Source of the DNA: Otatea glauca
Lineage: Eukaryota; Streptophyta; Magnoliopsida; Poales; Poaceae
Assembly: GCA_036346275.1 (NCBI GenBank)
Contig: CM070719.1
Coordinates: 13,371,185 to 13,435,184, forward strand
Reading direction: 5' to 3'
DNA length: 64,000 nt
Positions 55,277-64,000 of this stretch are shown piece by piece. Every line of letters begins with the position of its first letter. The stretch's first letter is position 1. Both the position numbers and the translations under genes were made by a program. Under the pieces are notes generated by a model. It searched no databases. It worked only from the letters and a program-made list of their open reading frames with translations, and was not told where the DNA came from.

Positions 55277-55981
55277 ATGGAGTGTCTTTATGGAGAGCGT
55301 AAAGGAGGATTTGCCACTGAGCTTTGGAGGATGCTGCAGCTATTGGGTGGCTTTGATCATCCTATCTATCGTGGTACCAGCTGGATCGTGAGCGGGAAAA
55401 TAAGAGAGACAATCTGCAAGATCGCGGTCTACGCCTGGGAGAACACCATCAGGAGCCGCCCCATCTACATTTCAACGAGGAGGTCCATGTTTGAGTCTGG
55501 GATCCAGGAGACCGCCCATCTTGCACTTCGTCGCCTTGCCCGAGACTATGCTTCAAAATTGGAGTCCACCATATTCAAGTATCATCCCAATGGAAGTGCT
55601 GTCACTGAGGACAGGATCAAGGCGGAGGAAGATGCTACTGTCATCCACCTATCACGTTTTGCTTCAGCACAGGAGACCCTCACGAAGGCTATGAACCAGG
55701 AGCTGACAGAGGTGTATGAAACATTGGAGAAGGCTGAAAAGGATCTTCGGGAGTCTAGGAGGATGGCTTCTGAGAGGATAGCCGAGTTGGAGGAGGCTCT
55801 CTACCTCAGGGAGGAGGCAACTGAGTTGGAGGAGTCCAAGGAGGATCCAGAGGAGCTTGTGCCCGAGCCGGAGAGTCAGGGATCAGTGTCATCCAACGAG
55901 ACCCCCAGTCATCGGAATAAGTTCACCCCGATGCCGCGTCATCCGCCGCAGTGTCCACCTGGAGGCCCGCATCTAGGATGA
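55277..55981 (+). CDS. Extra ORF between the 5' LTR and gag (coiled-coil protein of unknown function)
   Basis: 234 codons, open from ATG 55277 to TGA, in an element whose other frames all have stops. I do not recognise the family. Residues 1-120 are mixed, with aromatic and charged residues (TELWRMLQLLGGFDHPIYRG; RSRPIYISTRRSMF) and may be globular. Residues about 130-185 are a likely coiled coil (LTKAMNQELTEVYETLEKAE, RRMASERIAELEEAL). The end is Pro/Ser/Glu-rich. There is no signal peptide or membrane segment. Tekay-A has only a remnant at this place. A pyrimidine-rich AG acceptor-like site lies before gag (56240-56291), so spliced expression is possible. Extra ORFs upstream of gag are reported in some plant gypsy lineages; whether this is one of them needs a search. 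Confidence 0.7.
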   Translation: MECLYGERKGGFATELWRMLQLLGGFDHPIYRGTSWIVSGKIRETICKIAVYAWENTIRSRPIYISTRRSMFESGIQETAHLALRRLARDYASKLESTIFKYHPNGSAVTEDRIKAEEDATVIHLSRFASAQETLTKAMNQELTEVYETLEKAEKDLRESRRMASERIAELEEALYLREEATELEESKEDPEELVPEPESQGSVSSNETPSHRNKFTPMPRHPPQCPPGGPHLG

Positions 55982-56291
55982 CTTAGTGACTAGGTAGAGT
56001 TTTGAGTTATTAGTAGTAGTGACTCAAGTGTTCGAGTCGCATGAGTTTAAGTTAAGAGTTTGCCATTAGTCGATTAGAGATGATTGTCTAGCATAATGAG
56101 AGTTTTTATGGTCTTTTTGAGTGTGCAGTATGTGTTGCATTGCCCTTAGGCACTTCTGAGCAGCCATACCAAGTATTAAATAAAGTTTAATATATTTATA
56201 GTTTGAGTTAAAGCTTTTCCCCCGCATAAGATCTTATATTACTTGCCTATGCTATTTCCCTCTTTTCTCTAAACCTTGGAGTAATCAGCAG

Positions 56292-57300
56292 ATGGTTCAG
56301 ACTCGCGGAAACAACGGAGCTAGTGTAAGTGGAAGCCGTTAGAATGAGTCACCAATTCCTCAAGCAGCGCCACCAGTTGATATGAGCAATTTTGGAGATT
56401 TCCATGCTGCGCAAACTCAGATTATGCAAACTATGATGCAGCAAATGCAGAATTTCACTAATCAAGCAGTCACCAATAATGCAAATCAAGCTGCTAATAA
56501 TGGGAACCGTCCATTGTTGAAGCTGTCAGACTTCATAAGGACCCGTTCGCCAACTTTTTCTGGGAATGCTAACCCAATTGAGGCTGATGATTGGCTAAGG
56601 ACGATTGACAGGAAGTTGCACATCACCCAGTGTGAGTGAAATGAGAAGGTGCTCTATGCTTCTCATTAGCTAGAAGGTACAGCTGTCGAATGGTGGGAGA
56701 ATTACTGCGCATCGCAGGAGAACCCACAAGAGATCACTTGGGAAGAATTTTTGCCGCCTTTCGTCAGTATCATGTTCCTGAAGTAAGGAAGAATTTAGAG
56801 GTATCAAGCAGAGAGGCCAGTCAGTGACTAACTACATGAACCGGTTCACTCAGCTTGCTCGCTATGTGCCTGAAGATGTAGCGACTGATAAGGCAAGACA
56901 GTCTCATTTCATGAAAGGACTGAATTCAGGATTGCAGGTTGGGTTAATCACCCATTATTTTCTAGATTTTCAAGAACTGGTGAACAAGGCCCTTATTTTG
57001 GAAGATAAGCGCAAAGAGTTAAATGACAATCGTAAGCGCAGGATAACACAACAAGGAGCTCGCCAAGGCCAGCAAAAATTGAGAGTTGCACCGCAGCAGT
57101 TTGTCAGGTTTCAGCCCAAGGCAATTTTCAAGACGCCTTCTTTCGCACCTCGCCCCATTGGCCAGAATTTTCAGACACCTGTTCAGATCAATAACGCCTC
57201 GTGAGGAAATCAACGGTCAGCAGTCAGGCGCTATTTTAGCTGCAGTGAGCTAGAACATTTTGCCAATAACTGTCTGAAGAGAGGAGGCATTACGCCTGTT
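56292..57300 (+). pseudogene. Tekay-C gag
   Basis: ATG 56292 gives MVQTRGNNGASVSGSR then TAG at 56340. The frame goes on with QIMQTMMQQMQNFTNQ and DDWLRTIDRKLHITQCE to a TGA at 56637. ASH, TAG, LEGTAVEWWENY follows (Gln in relatives). A frameshift lies near 56750-56800, then TNYMNRFTQLARYVPEDVA is open to 57204. The zinc knuckle is single and lacks its first Cys (YFSCSELEHFANNC, about 57227-57271). The piece is of usual Tekay gag size, about 330 codons. Confidence 0.85.
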
Positions 57301-57880
57301 CGCTTCAACCTTGGATCTACGCTGGCCAAGATGCCTACACCAGGAGGAAACCGTGGAGCTATTCAATCTGGAGCTACGACTCAAGCCACGGTGAGGGGTC
57401 GTGTTAATCATATCATGACTGATGAAGCCCAGGAAGCATCGGATGTCGTACTGGGTATGTTTCTAGTTAATTCAGTACCTGCTATAGTTCTATTTGATTC
57501 TGGAGCTTCGTATTCCTTTATTTCTCGAGATTTTGCTGTTGGGAATGGGTTAGAAGTGATGGACCTTAAGTGCATGCTTTTGGTCCAATCCCCTGGATCA
57601 AAACTGCGATCTAACCTAGGAGGTATGGGAGTTAAGATGCTCATGAATGGAGTAGAGTTCCTAGTGAACCTTATTATTTTGGATACTCAATCATTAGATG
57701 TTATCCTTGGAATGTATTGGCTGTCTAAGCACAAGAATATGCTAGATTGTGGTAGAAGAGTAGTGTCTATTGAAAGCCCAAAAGGTGAAAGAGTGGAAGT
57801 TCAGATGATGGTTAATAGTGCTAAAGTAGTCAGCATTGAAGAAGTGCTAGTTGTTAATGAATATCCAGATGTTTTCCCTG
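57301..57880 (+). pseudogene. Tekay-C aspartic protease
   Basis: The frame 57331-58059 is open. The catalytic motif LFDSGASYSFIS is intact at about 57491-57526, followed by LDVILGMYWLSKHK near 57697 and the linker VSIEEVLVVNEYPDVFPEDL into RT. The protease part has no defect that I can see. Frame with the preceding gag is not continuous. Confidence 0.88.
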
Positions 57881-58750
57881 AAGATTTACCTGGAATGCCA
57901 CCTAATCGAGATATTGAGTTCGTGATTGAATTGGTGCTTGGTACAGCCCCAATAGCCAAGAGACTGTACCGGATGCCTACGAATGAGTTGGTAGAAATGA
58001 AGAAGCAGATTAAGGAGTTGTTAGAAAAAGGTTTTGTGAGGCCAAGTTCGTCGCCATAGGGAGCACCTGTCTTGTTTGTTCGGAAGAAAGATGGAAGCAT
58101 GAGAATGTGCATTGATTACCGAGCTATGAATGAAGTGACAATAAAGAATAAGTATCCGCTACCCAGGATAGATGATTTGTTTGATCGATTAAGAGGAGTT
58201 GGAATTTTCTCCAAGATAGATCTTCGATCGGGATACCATCAGTTGAAGATTCACGTAGAGGACGTACCCAAGACAACATTTTCAACAAGATATGAACATT
58301 ATGAGTTCACAGTCATGTCATTTGGATTGACAAATGCACCTGCATATTTTACGAACTTGATGAATAAAGTTTTCATGGAGTATCTGGATAAGTTTGTTGT
58401 CGTCTTTATAGAATATATTCTTGTCTACTCCAAGATAGAAGAAAATCATGCCACACATTTGAGGCTGGTTCTTGAAAAGCTTCGAGAGTAGTAATTATAT
58501 GTGAAATTTAGTAAGTGTGATTTCTGGAAAAAGAAAGTGGAATTTCTTATTCATGCGATTACTGCTAAAGGTATTGCAGTCGACCCAAGTAAAGTTGAGG
58601 CAGTATTGCACTGGGAACAGCCAAAGTCGGTGACTCAGATTCGCAGTTTTCTTGGAATAGCGGGCTATTACCATCGATTCATTGAAGGATTCTCAACAAT
58701 TGCTAGACCCCTTACGCAGTTGTTGAAGGAGAAGAAATTTGCATGAACAC
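57881..58750 (+). pseudogene. Tekay-C reverse transcriptase
   Basis: Motifs in order: YRMPTNELVEMKKQI, KGFVRPSSSP then TAG at 58057-58059 (Trp in relatives), LFVRKKDGSMRMCIDYR, FSKIDLRSGYHQLKI, YEFTVMSFGLTNAPAYF. The active site reads FIEYILVYSK at about 58409, where FIDDILVYSK is expected, so both catalytic Asp residues are changed. TAG and TAA at about 58489-58494, then KFSKCDFW and FLGIAGYYHRFIEGFS. The enzyme cannot be active. Confidence 0.9.
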
Positions 58751-59306
58751 CAGATTGTGATAAAAGTTTTCAAGAATTAAAGAAAAGGTTAACATCCGCA
58801 CCAGTATTAGTGTTGTCACATATTCAGAATAGTTTAGATATCTACTGTGATGCTTCGCGTCAAGGACTTGGATGTGTGCTAATGCAGAATGGTAAGGTTG
58901 TTGCATATGCATCAAGGCAGTTGAGACCGCATGAGGAGAATTACCCGACGCATGATTTGGAGTTAGCTGCAGTAGTGCATGCCTTGAAGTTATGGCATCA
59001 TTATCTTATTGAGAATCGTTGTGAAGTATACACCGACCATAAGAGTTTAAAGTATATTTTCACGCAGTCAGACCTGAATATGAGGCAGAGAAGATAGTTA
59101 GAGTTAATCAAGGATTATAGCCTGGGAATTCATTATCATCCTAGGAAGGCTAATGTGGTAGCCGATGCCTTAAGCAGAAAGAGTTAACAGTGGTAGCATG
59201 TTAGTGCAGAAGGATCAATCTAAATTATGCAGGGATTTTCAGAAACTGAGATTGGAAGTGGTACCAAAAGGGTTTTTAGCTACCCTAGAGGTAAAGCCAA
59301 CCTTGG
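58751..59306 (+). pseudogene. Tekay-C RNase H and linker
   Basis: After TGA at 58744 (Trp in relatives) the frame has IYCDASRQGLGCVLMQ (about 58839), YASRQLRPHEENYPTHDLEL, YTDHKSLKYIFTQ and then TAG at 59095 (Trp expected). HYHPRKANVVADALSRKS ends the domain near 59185. The linker LRLEVVPKGFLATLEVKPTL leads to the solo LTR insertion at 59311. Confidence 0.88.
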
Positions 59307-59842
59307 AGGATTGTGGAATATAAGAACTCGGGTACCCTCATGACAAGCCCAAGACGGAGGCCCAGAAGATACTCCCCGCGTCAGGCCTCGCTACCGTGCG
59401 CGAGGGGACATATCCTAAAGGAAGTTGAACTTATATTTAGATATGATAGATACGGTTGTATTCCAAGACGTTAATAGGGTAGATAAAGATATAAATTCTA
59501 TCCTATTAACTGACTAGAATCTTGTAACCGATCGGAATCTCCAAACCGATCAGGACTCTGTAAGCCGCCCCACCCCCGCTATATAACGGAGAGGGCGGGA
59601 AACAACATAGGGACCCGATCAAGCCATAGAGCATAGAACACTTCATATTGCCCAGAGCATATGGCGCTTTGAGCAACATCTGATCCAAGAGATCCGCATA
59701 ATCCCAGCACACAGGATTAGGGTATTACCTCCATCGCTGAGGGCCTGAACCTGTATAAACCCCTTGTCTTGTGTGACCTTCGAGTTTGAGATCAAGCGCC
59801 TACCCCATAAATTCATTACCGACTACAAAAGTCGACAAGGAT
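59307..59842 (+). repeat. Solo LTR of a Tat/RIRE2-like element with target duplication AGGAT
   Basis: TGTGGAATATAAG (59312) to GTCGACA (59837), 526 bases, flanked by AGGAT at 59307-59311 and 59838-59842. Removing it rejoins the Tekay-C linker (PTLE then DQIKKEKK). It contains CTATATAACGG at about 59579 as the TATA box. It shares the GTCGACA end with the Tat LTR at 35342-36173 but is shorter. Orientation is from its TG start and TATA box. It arose by recombination between two LTRs. Confidence 0.9.
59579..59587 (+). promoter_or_regulatory. TATA box of the Tat-like solo LTR
   Basis: CTATATAAC lies after a CCGCCCCACCCCCG run, 267 bases into the LTR, followed by GGAGAGGGCGGG; usual plant LTR promoter layout. 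Confidence 0.6.
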
Positions 59843-60356
59843 CAAATTAAAAAGGAGAAGAAAGATGATGCCAAAATTAAGAGGATTAAGATCAAGATGG
59901 ATGAAGGTAAAGCAAATAATTTTACTCTGGATGAGCAAGGAACCTTATAGATGAAAGGTCGGATTTGTGTGCCAAATAAGAACGAATTAAAGCAATTAAT
60001 TCTTGAAGAAGCTCATGACTTGAAGTACTCTATTCATCCAGGAAGTGCCAAGATGTACCAGGATCTGAAAGTAAGATTTTGGTGGCCTAATATGAAGCGT
60101 GAAGTTGCTAAGCATGTCGCTTTGTGTGATATATGCCAGAGAGTGAAGGCAATGCATCAGAAGCCAGCAGGGTTGTTGCAACCATTGAAAGTACCTGGAT
60201 GGAAGTGGGAGGAAATCGGTATGGATTTTATCACTGGTTTTCCTAGAACTTAGAGTGGATATGATTCAATATGGGTCATAATCGATCGCTTGACCAAAGT
60301 TGCCCATTTCATACCCATAAAGACCACATATTCAGGAGATTATCTGGAAGAATTGT
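59843..60356 (+). pseudogene. Tekay-C integrase, first part
   Basis: After the linker, GTL and TAG at 59948 (Trp in relatives), then KGRICVPNKNELKQLILEEA. The zinc-binding region is complete: HDLKYSIHPGSAKMYQDLKV then CDICQRVKAMHQKP. The core starts with WEEIGMDFITGFPRT (first Asp), TAG at 60251 (Gln in relatives), SGYDSIWVIIDRLTKVAHF. The frame is cut after GDYLEEL by the Sirevirus solo LTR at 60357. Confidence 0.88.
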
Positions 60357-62006
60357 TGAAGGACCGAGATGGCGAACAGAGGGGGGGTGAATGGTCTCAA
60401 ATAAAATTTCCCCCAAAATACTCCAACAAAAACCTCGACAAGATCGCTCAAAGGAAATCGTGAAAAACCTGAAAAACTAGACAACTATGTGTACCCCAAG
60501 CTTGCATGGATAAGTACCATAAAATATGTGGGGATTTTTGAGTCACAATACTGGTTGTCTAGTGTCCAAGATAAAGAGGAATTAATTCAAACTCTTGCTT
60601 TTAGAAAGGACATCAATTCAAATCACAAAAGTCACTTTCAGAAAAGCAAAAGCAGAATTTCCAGAACTTGTCCTCAATTTGCACAGGAGGTTGGTGGGTT
60701 TCTACAGCTCACAAAATTTTGAAACTTTTTCTCCCTATGAATATCAGACTCGTGAAGAACTCCACCAAATTTATCCTCAAAAAGCATTACATAAAAAACA
60801 GGAAAAATCTAAGAACACAGTATGGTCAAGAACTTCGAGCAGAAAGTTTGGGGCTCGGTTTTCACCTCATGGCGCCCAAACGGTGCAACAAGTGAACTCC
60901 AAAAGTTTTCTGCAAGTGGATATCAGAGTCCCGCACCTTCTCCAACAAGAATCACTTGAAAAAGATTTTGCTAGCTTTTTATAGAAATCAAACACTGACT
61001 GCTGTGCGAAGGACAAGTTCTGAACAAAGTTGGAACTTGAAAGAAAAGATGTTCTCTACTCAATCCAAGAGTGCAAAAGAGATGTAAAACCATATGAACA
61101 CACTCAAAACATCCAAGATCAGCAGCATTTAGAAGGAGGGGAGGAAAATCCAAATTACATGAAAGTAAATTGCGAGAAAGTAATTGCGGGAAAGTAAATG
61201 CTGAATTTAAATTGCGTAAAGTAAAGACATAATGTAAATGCGCAAAATAAATTCAGAGGTGGATGGATAAAACTTTCATTTCTGGAAGGAGAGGTTACAA
61301 AGCCTCACTTTCATGTGGGCAAAGCTCAAAGGAGCATTCACAAACCTCAAAACCTTCAAGGAGAGGAGGCTACCCCTCCACCCCTATTTATACTACTCTT
61401 GGGCCACCTACCACCCTTGGATGAGTCCCTCAACCCTATAGCACTCATCTAAGGGCTAGGATTAACCCACACACACAGCCATACAAGGGCTAACCCAAAA
61501 CCCACACACATACCGGGTTTTCTTGCACGGTTTTCAAAGCATACTACCTAGACCCGCTAACCTATCAACCAGACCTCAATCCGACGGCCCTCATTGATCC
61601 ACACGGCATCTAGCTAGCATAATCTCCTTTCCTTGTCTTCTTGATTTGCCCGAACCCCGTCTCCGATCATCTTCCGGTGATCTCCCAACCGTCTGGACCT
61701 CCGACGCTCCTCGCCTAGTCCCGGTCATCCTCCGCCTCACCATGACCTAACACCGTCGCCCTGCAACCATCAAAGACAAGGAAAAAACCTTTCACATAGC
61801 AATGCCCACAATGATATGCAATAAACCATCCAACTCATCAATACCGCGTCCATACGACCGGTACTGCCACTCCTGGCAGAGACAACTCAAAATGCTTCAT
61901 TTTGAAAATCAATCCAAATCAAACTCAAACTTGAGCACACCTTGCTCAAATAAAGTCAAATACTCATCACAAACATGGATGGACCTCCACATGGTCCTTC
62001 AATTGT
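60352..62006 (-). repeat. Sirevirus solo LTR, minus strand, with target duplication ATTGT
   Basis: On the minus strand it runs from TGAAGGACCATG (62001) to TCTCGGTCCTTCA (60357), 1645 bases, flanked by ATTGT at 60352-60356 and 62002-62006. It is the same family as 13804-15872. TATAAATA lies at about 61392-61385 in reverse. It lacks most of the palindromic GGTCGG block and the CTGTTC repeats. In their place, near 60480-61000, is about 500 bases not alike in the full LTRs. Short ORFs in it are not genes. Confidence 0.92.
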
Positions 62007-62467
62007 ATATGTCAAGGATTGTGTGTTTGCATGGAATACCAAAGAAAATAGTGTCAGAAAGAGGTACGCAATTTACCTCAAGATTCTGGAATAAGTTGCA
62101 TGAAGCAATGGGGACTCGCCTGAACTTCAGTACAACTTATCATCCGCAAATAGATGGTCAAACTGAGAGAGTTAATCAGATTTTGGAAGATATGTTGAGA
62201 GCTTGTGCTTTAGCTTATGGAGCGTCGTGGGATAAATGTTTGTCTTATGCTGAGTTTAGCTATAATAACAGTTATCAGGCCAGTTTGCAAATGTTACCGT
62301 TTGAAGCCTTGTATGGTCGATCATGTCGTACCTTGCTAAATTGGAAAGAGACGGGGGAGCGTATGGTTTTTGGGCCAGATATTTTAATGGAGGCCGAAGA
62401 GCAAATCATCAGGATTAGGGAAAGGTTGAAGACTGCTCAGTCAAGTTAGGAGAGCTATGTTGATAAT
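62007..62467 (+). pseudogene. Tekay-C integrase, second part
   Basis: Open from 62007 to TAG at 62447: RIVCLHGIPKKIVSERGTQF (Glu where the second catalytic Asp should be), YHPQIDGQTERVNQILEDML (catalytic Glu kept), YAEFSYNNSYQASLQMLPF and FGPDILMEAEEQI. TAG replaces Gln in AQSRQKSY of relatives. The frame ends at SYVDN where LTR D begins. The C-terminal part and chromodomain are outside the window or lost. Confidence 0.88.
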
Positions 62468-64000
62468 TGTAACATCCCAAAATTTGCTTTATTAATATCT
62501 TATTGGTTATTTGAGCATTTTATGTTTTTCTGGAATTTATTGGATTTATTTGAGTTTACATTAAATTAAGTATATTAATATTTTGTTTAAAACTATTTAA
62601 ATTTATGCAAATTAAAAATAAAGTTTTATCAAAAATATTTTATTTGAGTTCAGAATGCCTCAAAGTATTTTTGAGATTTTTCTTTGATTTTTCCTGATAA
62701 TTTTATTGCCCAAAACAAATCAAATGATTTTCTGTAATTATTTTAAATCAAAAACCCTTTTAAAAATAAGTGAATCGTAGCGGGCCGGCCCATGTACTGT
62801 GCGGCCCAAGTCAACCCGCGCAGCCCGTTTGCCGCATAAACCCTAACCCTAATCTGCCTACCGTTGGATTGAGATCCAACGGCTGTGCTTTCTCCGCGTC
62901 GTCGATCGCTCGCAGCCGTTGGATTGTTGCCTCGTGGACGTGCAGGATGAGGCCACATCGTCTCTCCGTGTCGCTGCCGGAGTTCGCCGCCGCCACGAGA
63001 CCGACTCTGATTTTCGCGCTGCGCACGCCTCCCCATACGGCTATTTAAGGCGTCGTCGCGGGCGCTGAAACGCTCGCCTCGTGCCGCACGTTTGCCGCAA
63101 CTCCGGAGCCCTGAGCCGCCGCCGTTCTTGCGTAGGAGCTCGCAGGATTTAGAGATTAGGCCGCCTCGGTTTTTGCTCTCAAACGCCGTCGTCAAGCCGT
63201 CCGAGACCGAACCGCGCCGCGTCAACCCCGCCGTCTTCTGGCGTAGTCCCGACACCTTTGCGCCATCTTCGTGGTCGTCTTCTTCAAAGCCGGTGAAGAC
63301 CGCCGCCGCAACGCCACCGTCAAGCCTCGGCCTCTGCCAGCCGTTCGATCTTCGATAAATGCTCCGGATTGTGCCACGTTGGTAAGCAGCTCGGGTACCG
63401 GTAGCCGTCGGATTCAAATCGTGTGATCGAAGCGTAGCCACGTGCTTCTCTGCTCGGAGCCGTCCAATCGGATCTAGGTGCGTCAGATCGCACTAGTGCC
63501 GTGGCCAACCGCATGCCGCCGCGTGTCAGCCGCAGAGCCGTAGCGCCGTGAGCCGTGTCCACCGTGAACCGGTGCGGGCTGGTGGACTTAGTCCATACGC
63601 CCGAGACATGTGGAAGCGTCTGATTGGCCGGCTCGGAGGTGACGTCACCCTGACGTCATGCTGACGCAACAAAACCGTTTTTAAATCTAAAAATAATTCA
63701 GTTAATTCTGATTTTCCAATTTCTGTATTTTCAGTATTTATTCAAACTTCAAAAGGCTATAACTTTTGCATTTTAAATCGGATTTGAGTGATTCAAATTT
63801 ACAAAAAATTGTAAAATTGAGATCTATTTAATGGTAAATTTTATTTGATTTTTGGAGTTCATTTTCTCTCTGTTTTGGTTATTATTTGCTTTTCTCCTTC
63901 GGTACGCGTTGATGTTGAATTGTGCGACGCTTCGAAGGAAGATCCATCAACTCAAGATCAAGTTCCAGGCAAGACCAGAACCTATTCCAAGGCAAGTTGT
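62468..64000 (+). repeat. Tekay-type LTR D, runs off the right edge
   Basis: TGTAACATCCC at 62468, AT-rich start, GC-rich block, TATTTAAG at 63042, CCG then GTGAAG near 63288-63295, the AT-rich stretch, and block 1 of the small ORF at 63902 to the edge (VRVDVEL; a one-base deletion near 63970 shifts the frame). It begins inside the Tekay-C integrase with ATAAT before it as likely target duplication, so it is a 5' or solo LTR of a later insertion. Confidence 0.88.

Larger units (their letters stand above)
51632..62467 (+). mobile_element. Tekay-C: Tekay/Del-type chromovirus, 3' end not in window
   Basis: 5' LTR 51632-55059, canonical primer site, an extra ORF, gag, protease, RT, RNase H and integrase in that order. 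It is interrupted by a Tat-like solo LTR (59312-59837) and a minus-strand Sirevirus solo LTR (60357-62001). At 62467 the integrase frame stops within SYVDN and LTR D begins. As there is no polypurine tract there, D is an insertion and not the element's own 3' LTR. Most frames are kept apart from point stops, so this is the best-preserved Tekay pol in the window. Confidence 0.9.

Noticed and set aside
62743..63441. 232-codon minus-strand ORF
   Set aside because: It is antisense to the GC-rich block of LTR D; no match with other LTRs and no domain.
62468..64000. LTR D as the 3' LTR of Tekay-C
   Set aside because: No polypurine tract precedes it; it starts in the middle of integrase, and its sequence is of another subfamily than the 5' LTR at 51632.

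Overview
This window is intergenic plant DNA made almost entirely of nested, mostly dead transposable elements. I found no ordinary host gene, rRNA or tRNA gene. The organism is a flowering plant, most likely a monocot and probably a grass. The reasons are Ty3/gypsy elements with 3.2-3.4 kb LTRs and tRNA-Met-type primer sites, a Tat-lineage gypsy with an antisense spliced gene, a Ty1/copia Sirevirus, and an Ac-like hAT transposon. The grass placement is inference; a search against grass repeat libraries would settle it.

Layout, left half. Positions 1-1805 are a minus-strand Tekay/Del-type LTR that runs off the left edge and is inserted in a Tat-lineage gypsy element (1806-36173, plus strand; its 5' part lies outside the window). 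The Tat element keeps protease, RT, two RNase H domains, integrase, a repeat-rich spacer, an antisense multi-exon gene (34930-32070) and its 3' LTR (35342-36173). Its spacer is split by a complete Tekay-type chromovirus, Tekay-A (7991-31515, target duplication GAGGT). Tekay-A is itself split between protease and RT by a complete Sirevirus (13804-25703, target duplication GTTTC). This is a three-level nest with perfect target duplications at both inner levels.

Layout, right half. A short unassigned stretch is followed by an Ac-like hAT transposon (36569-40648, 8-bp duplication CAGGGGAG) with a degraded minus-strand transposase. Next come a 5'-truncated minus-strand Tekay-like element B (40697-44799), a non-coding element with a 2.2 kb LTR and a primer site (44800-50013), a shortened LTR E (50014-51326), and the 5' LTR and internal region of Tekay-C (51632-62467). 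Tekay-C holds two solo LTRs, one RIRE2/Tat-like (59312-59837) and one minus-strand Sirevirus LTR (60357-62001), each with a perfect 5-bp duplication. At 62468 another Tekay-type LTR (D) starts and leaves the window.

State of the genes. Every polymerase gene is broken. Many stops in Tat and Tekay-C fit CAG to TAG, TGG to TAG or TGA, or CGA to TGA changes, as expected if methylated cytosines decayed. All three Tekay integrases have lost the central catalytic Asp.

Most interesting observation: the long Tekay LTRs, downstream of their TATA box, hold two short protein-like blocks about 1.2 kb apart. They recur in divergent LTRs A, B, C, D and E, with several differences at silent codon positions and a shared stop. 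This suggests a small, possibly spliced protein encoded inside the LTR. Other notable items are an ORF between the 5' LTR and gag of Tekay-C, a gag with about six zinc knuckles in Tekay-A, and two stem-loops near the LTR 3' end.
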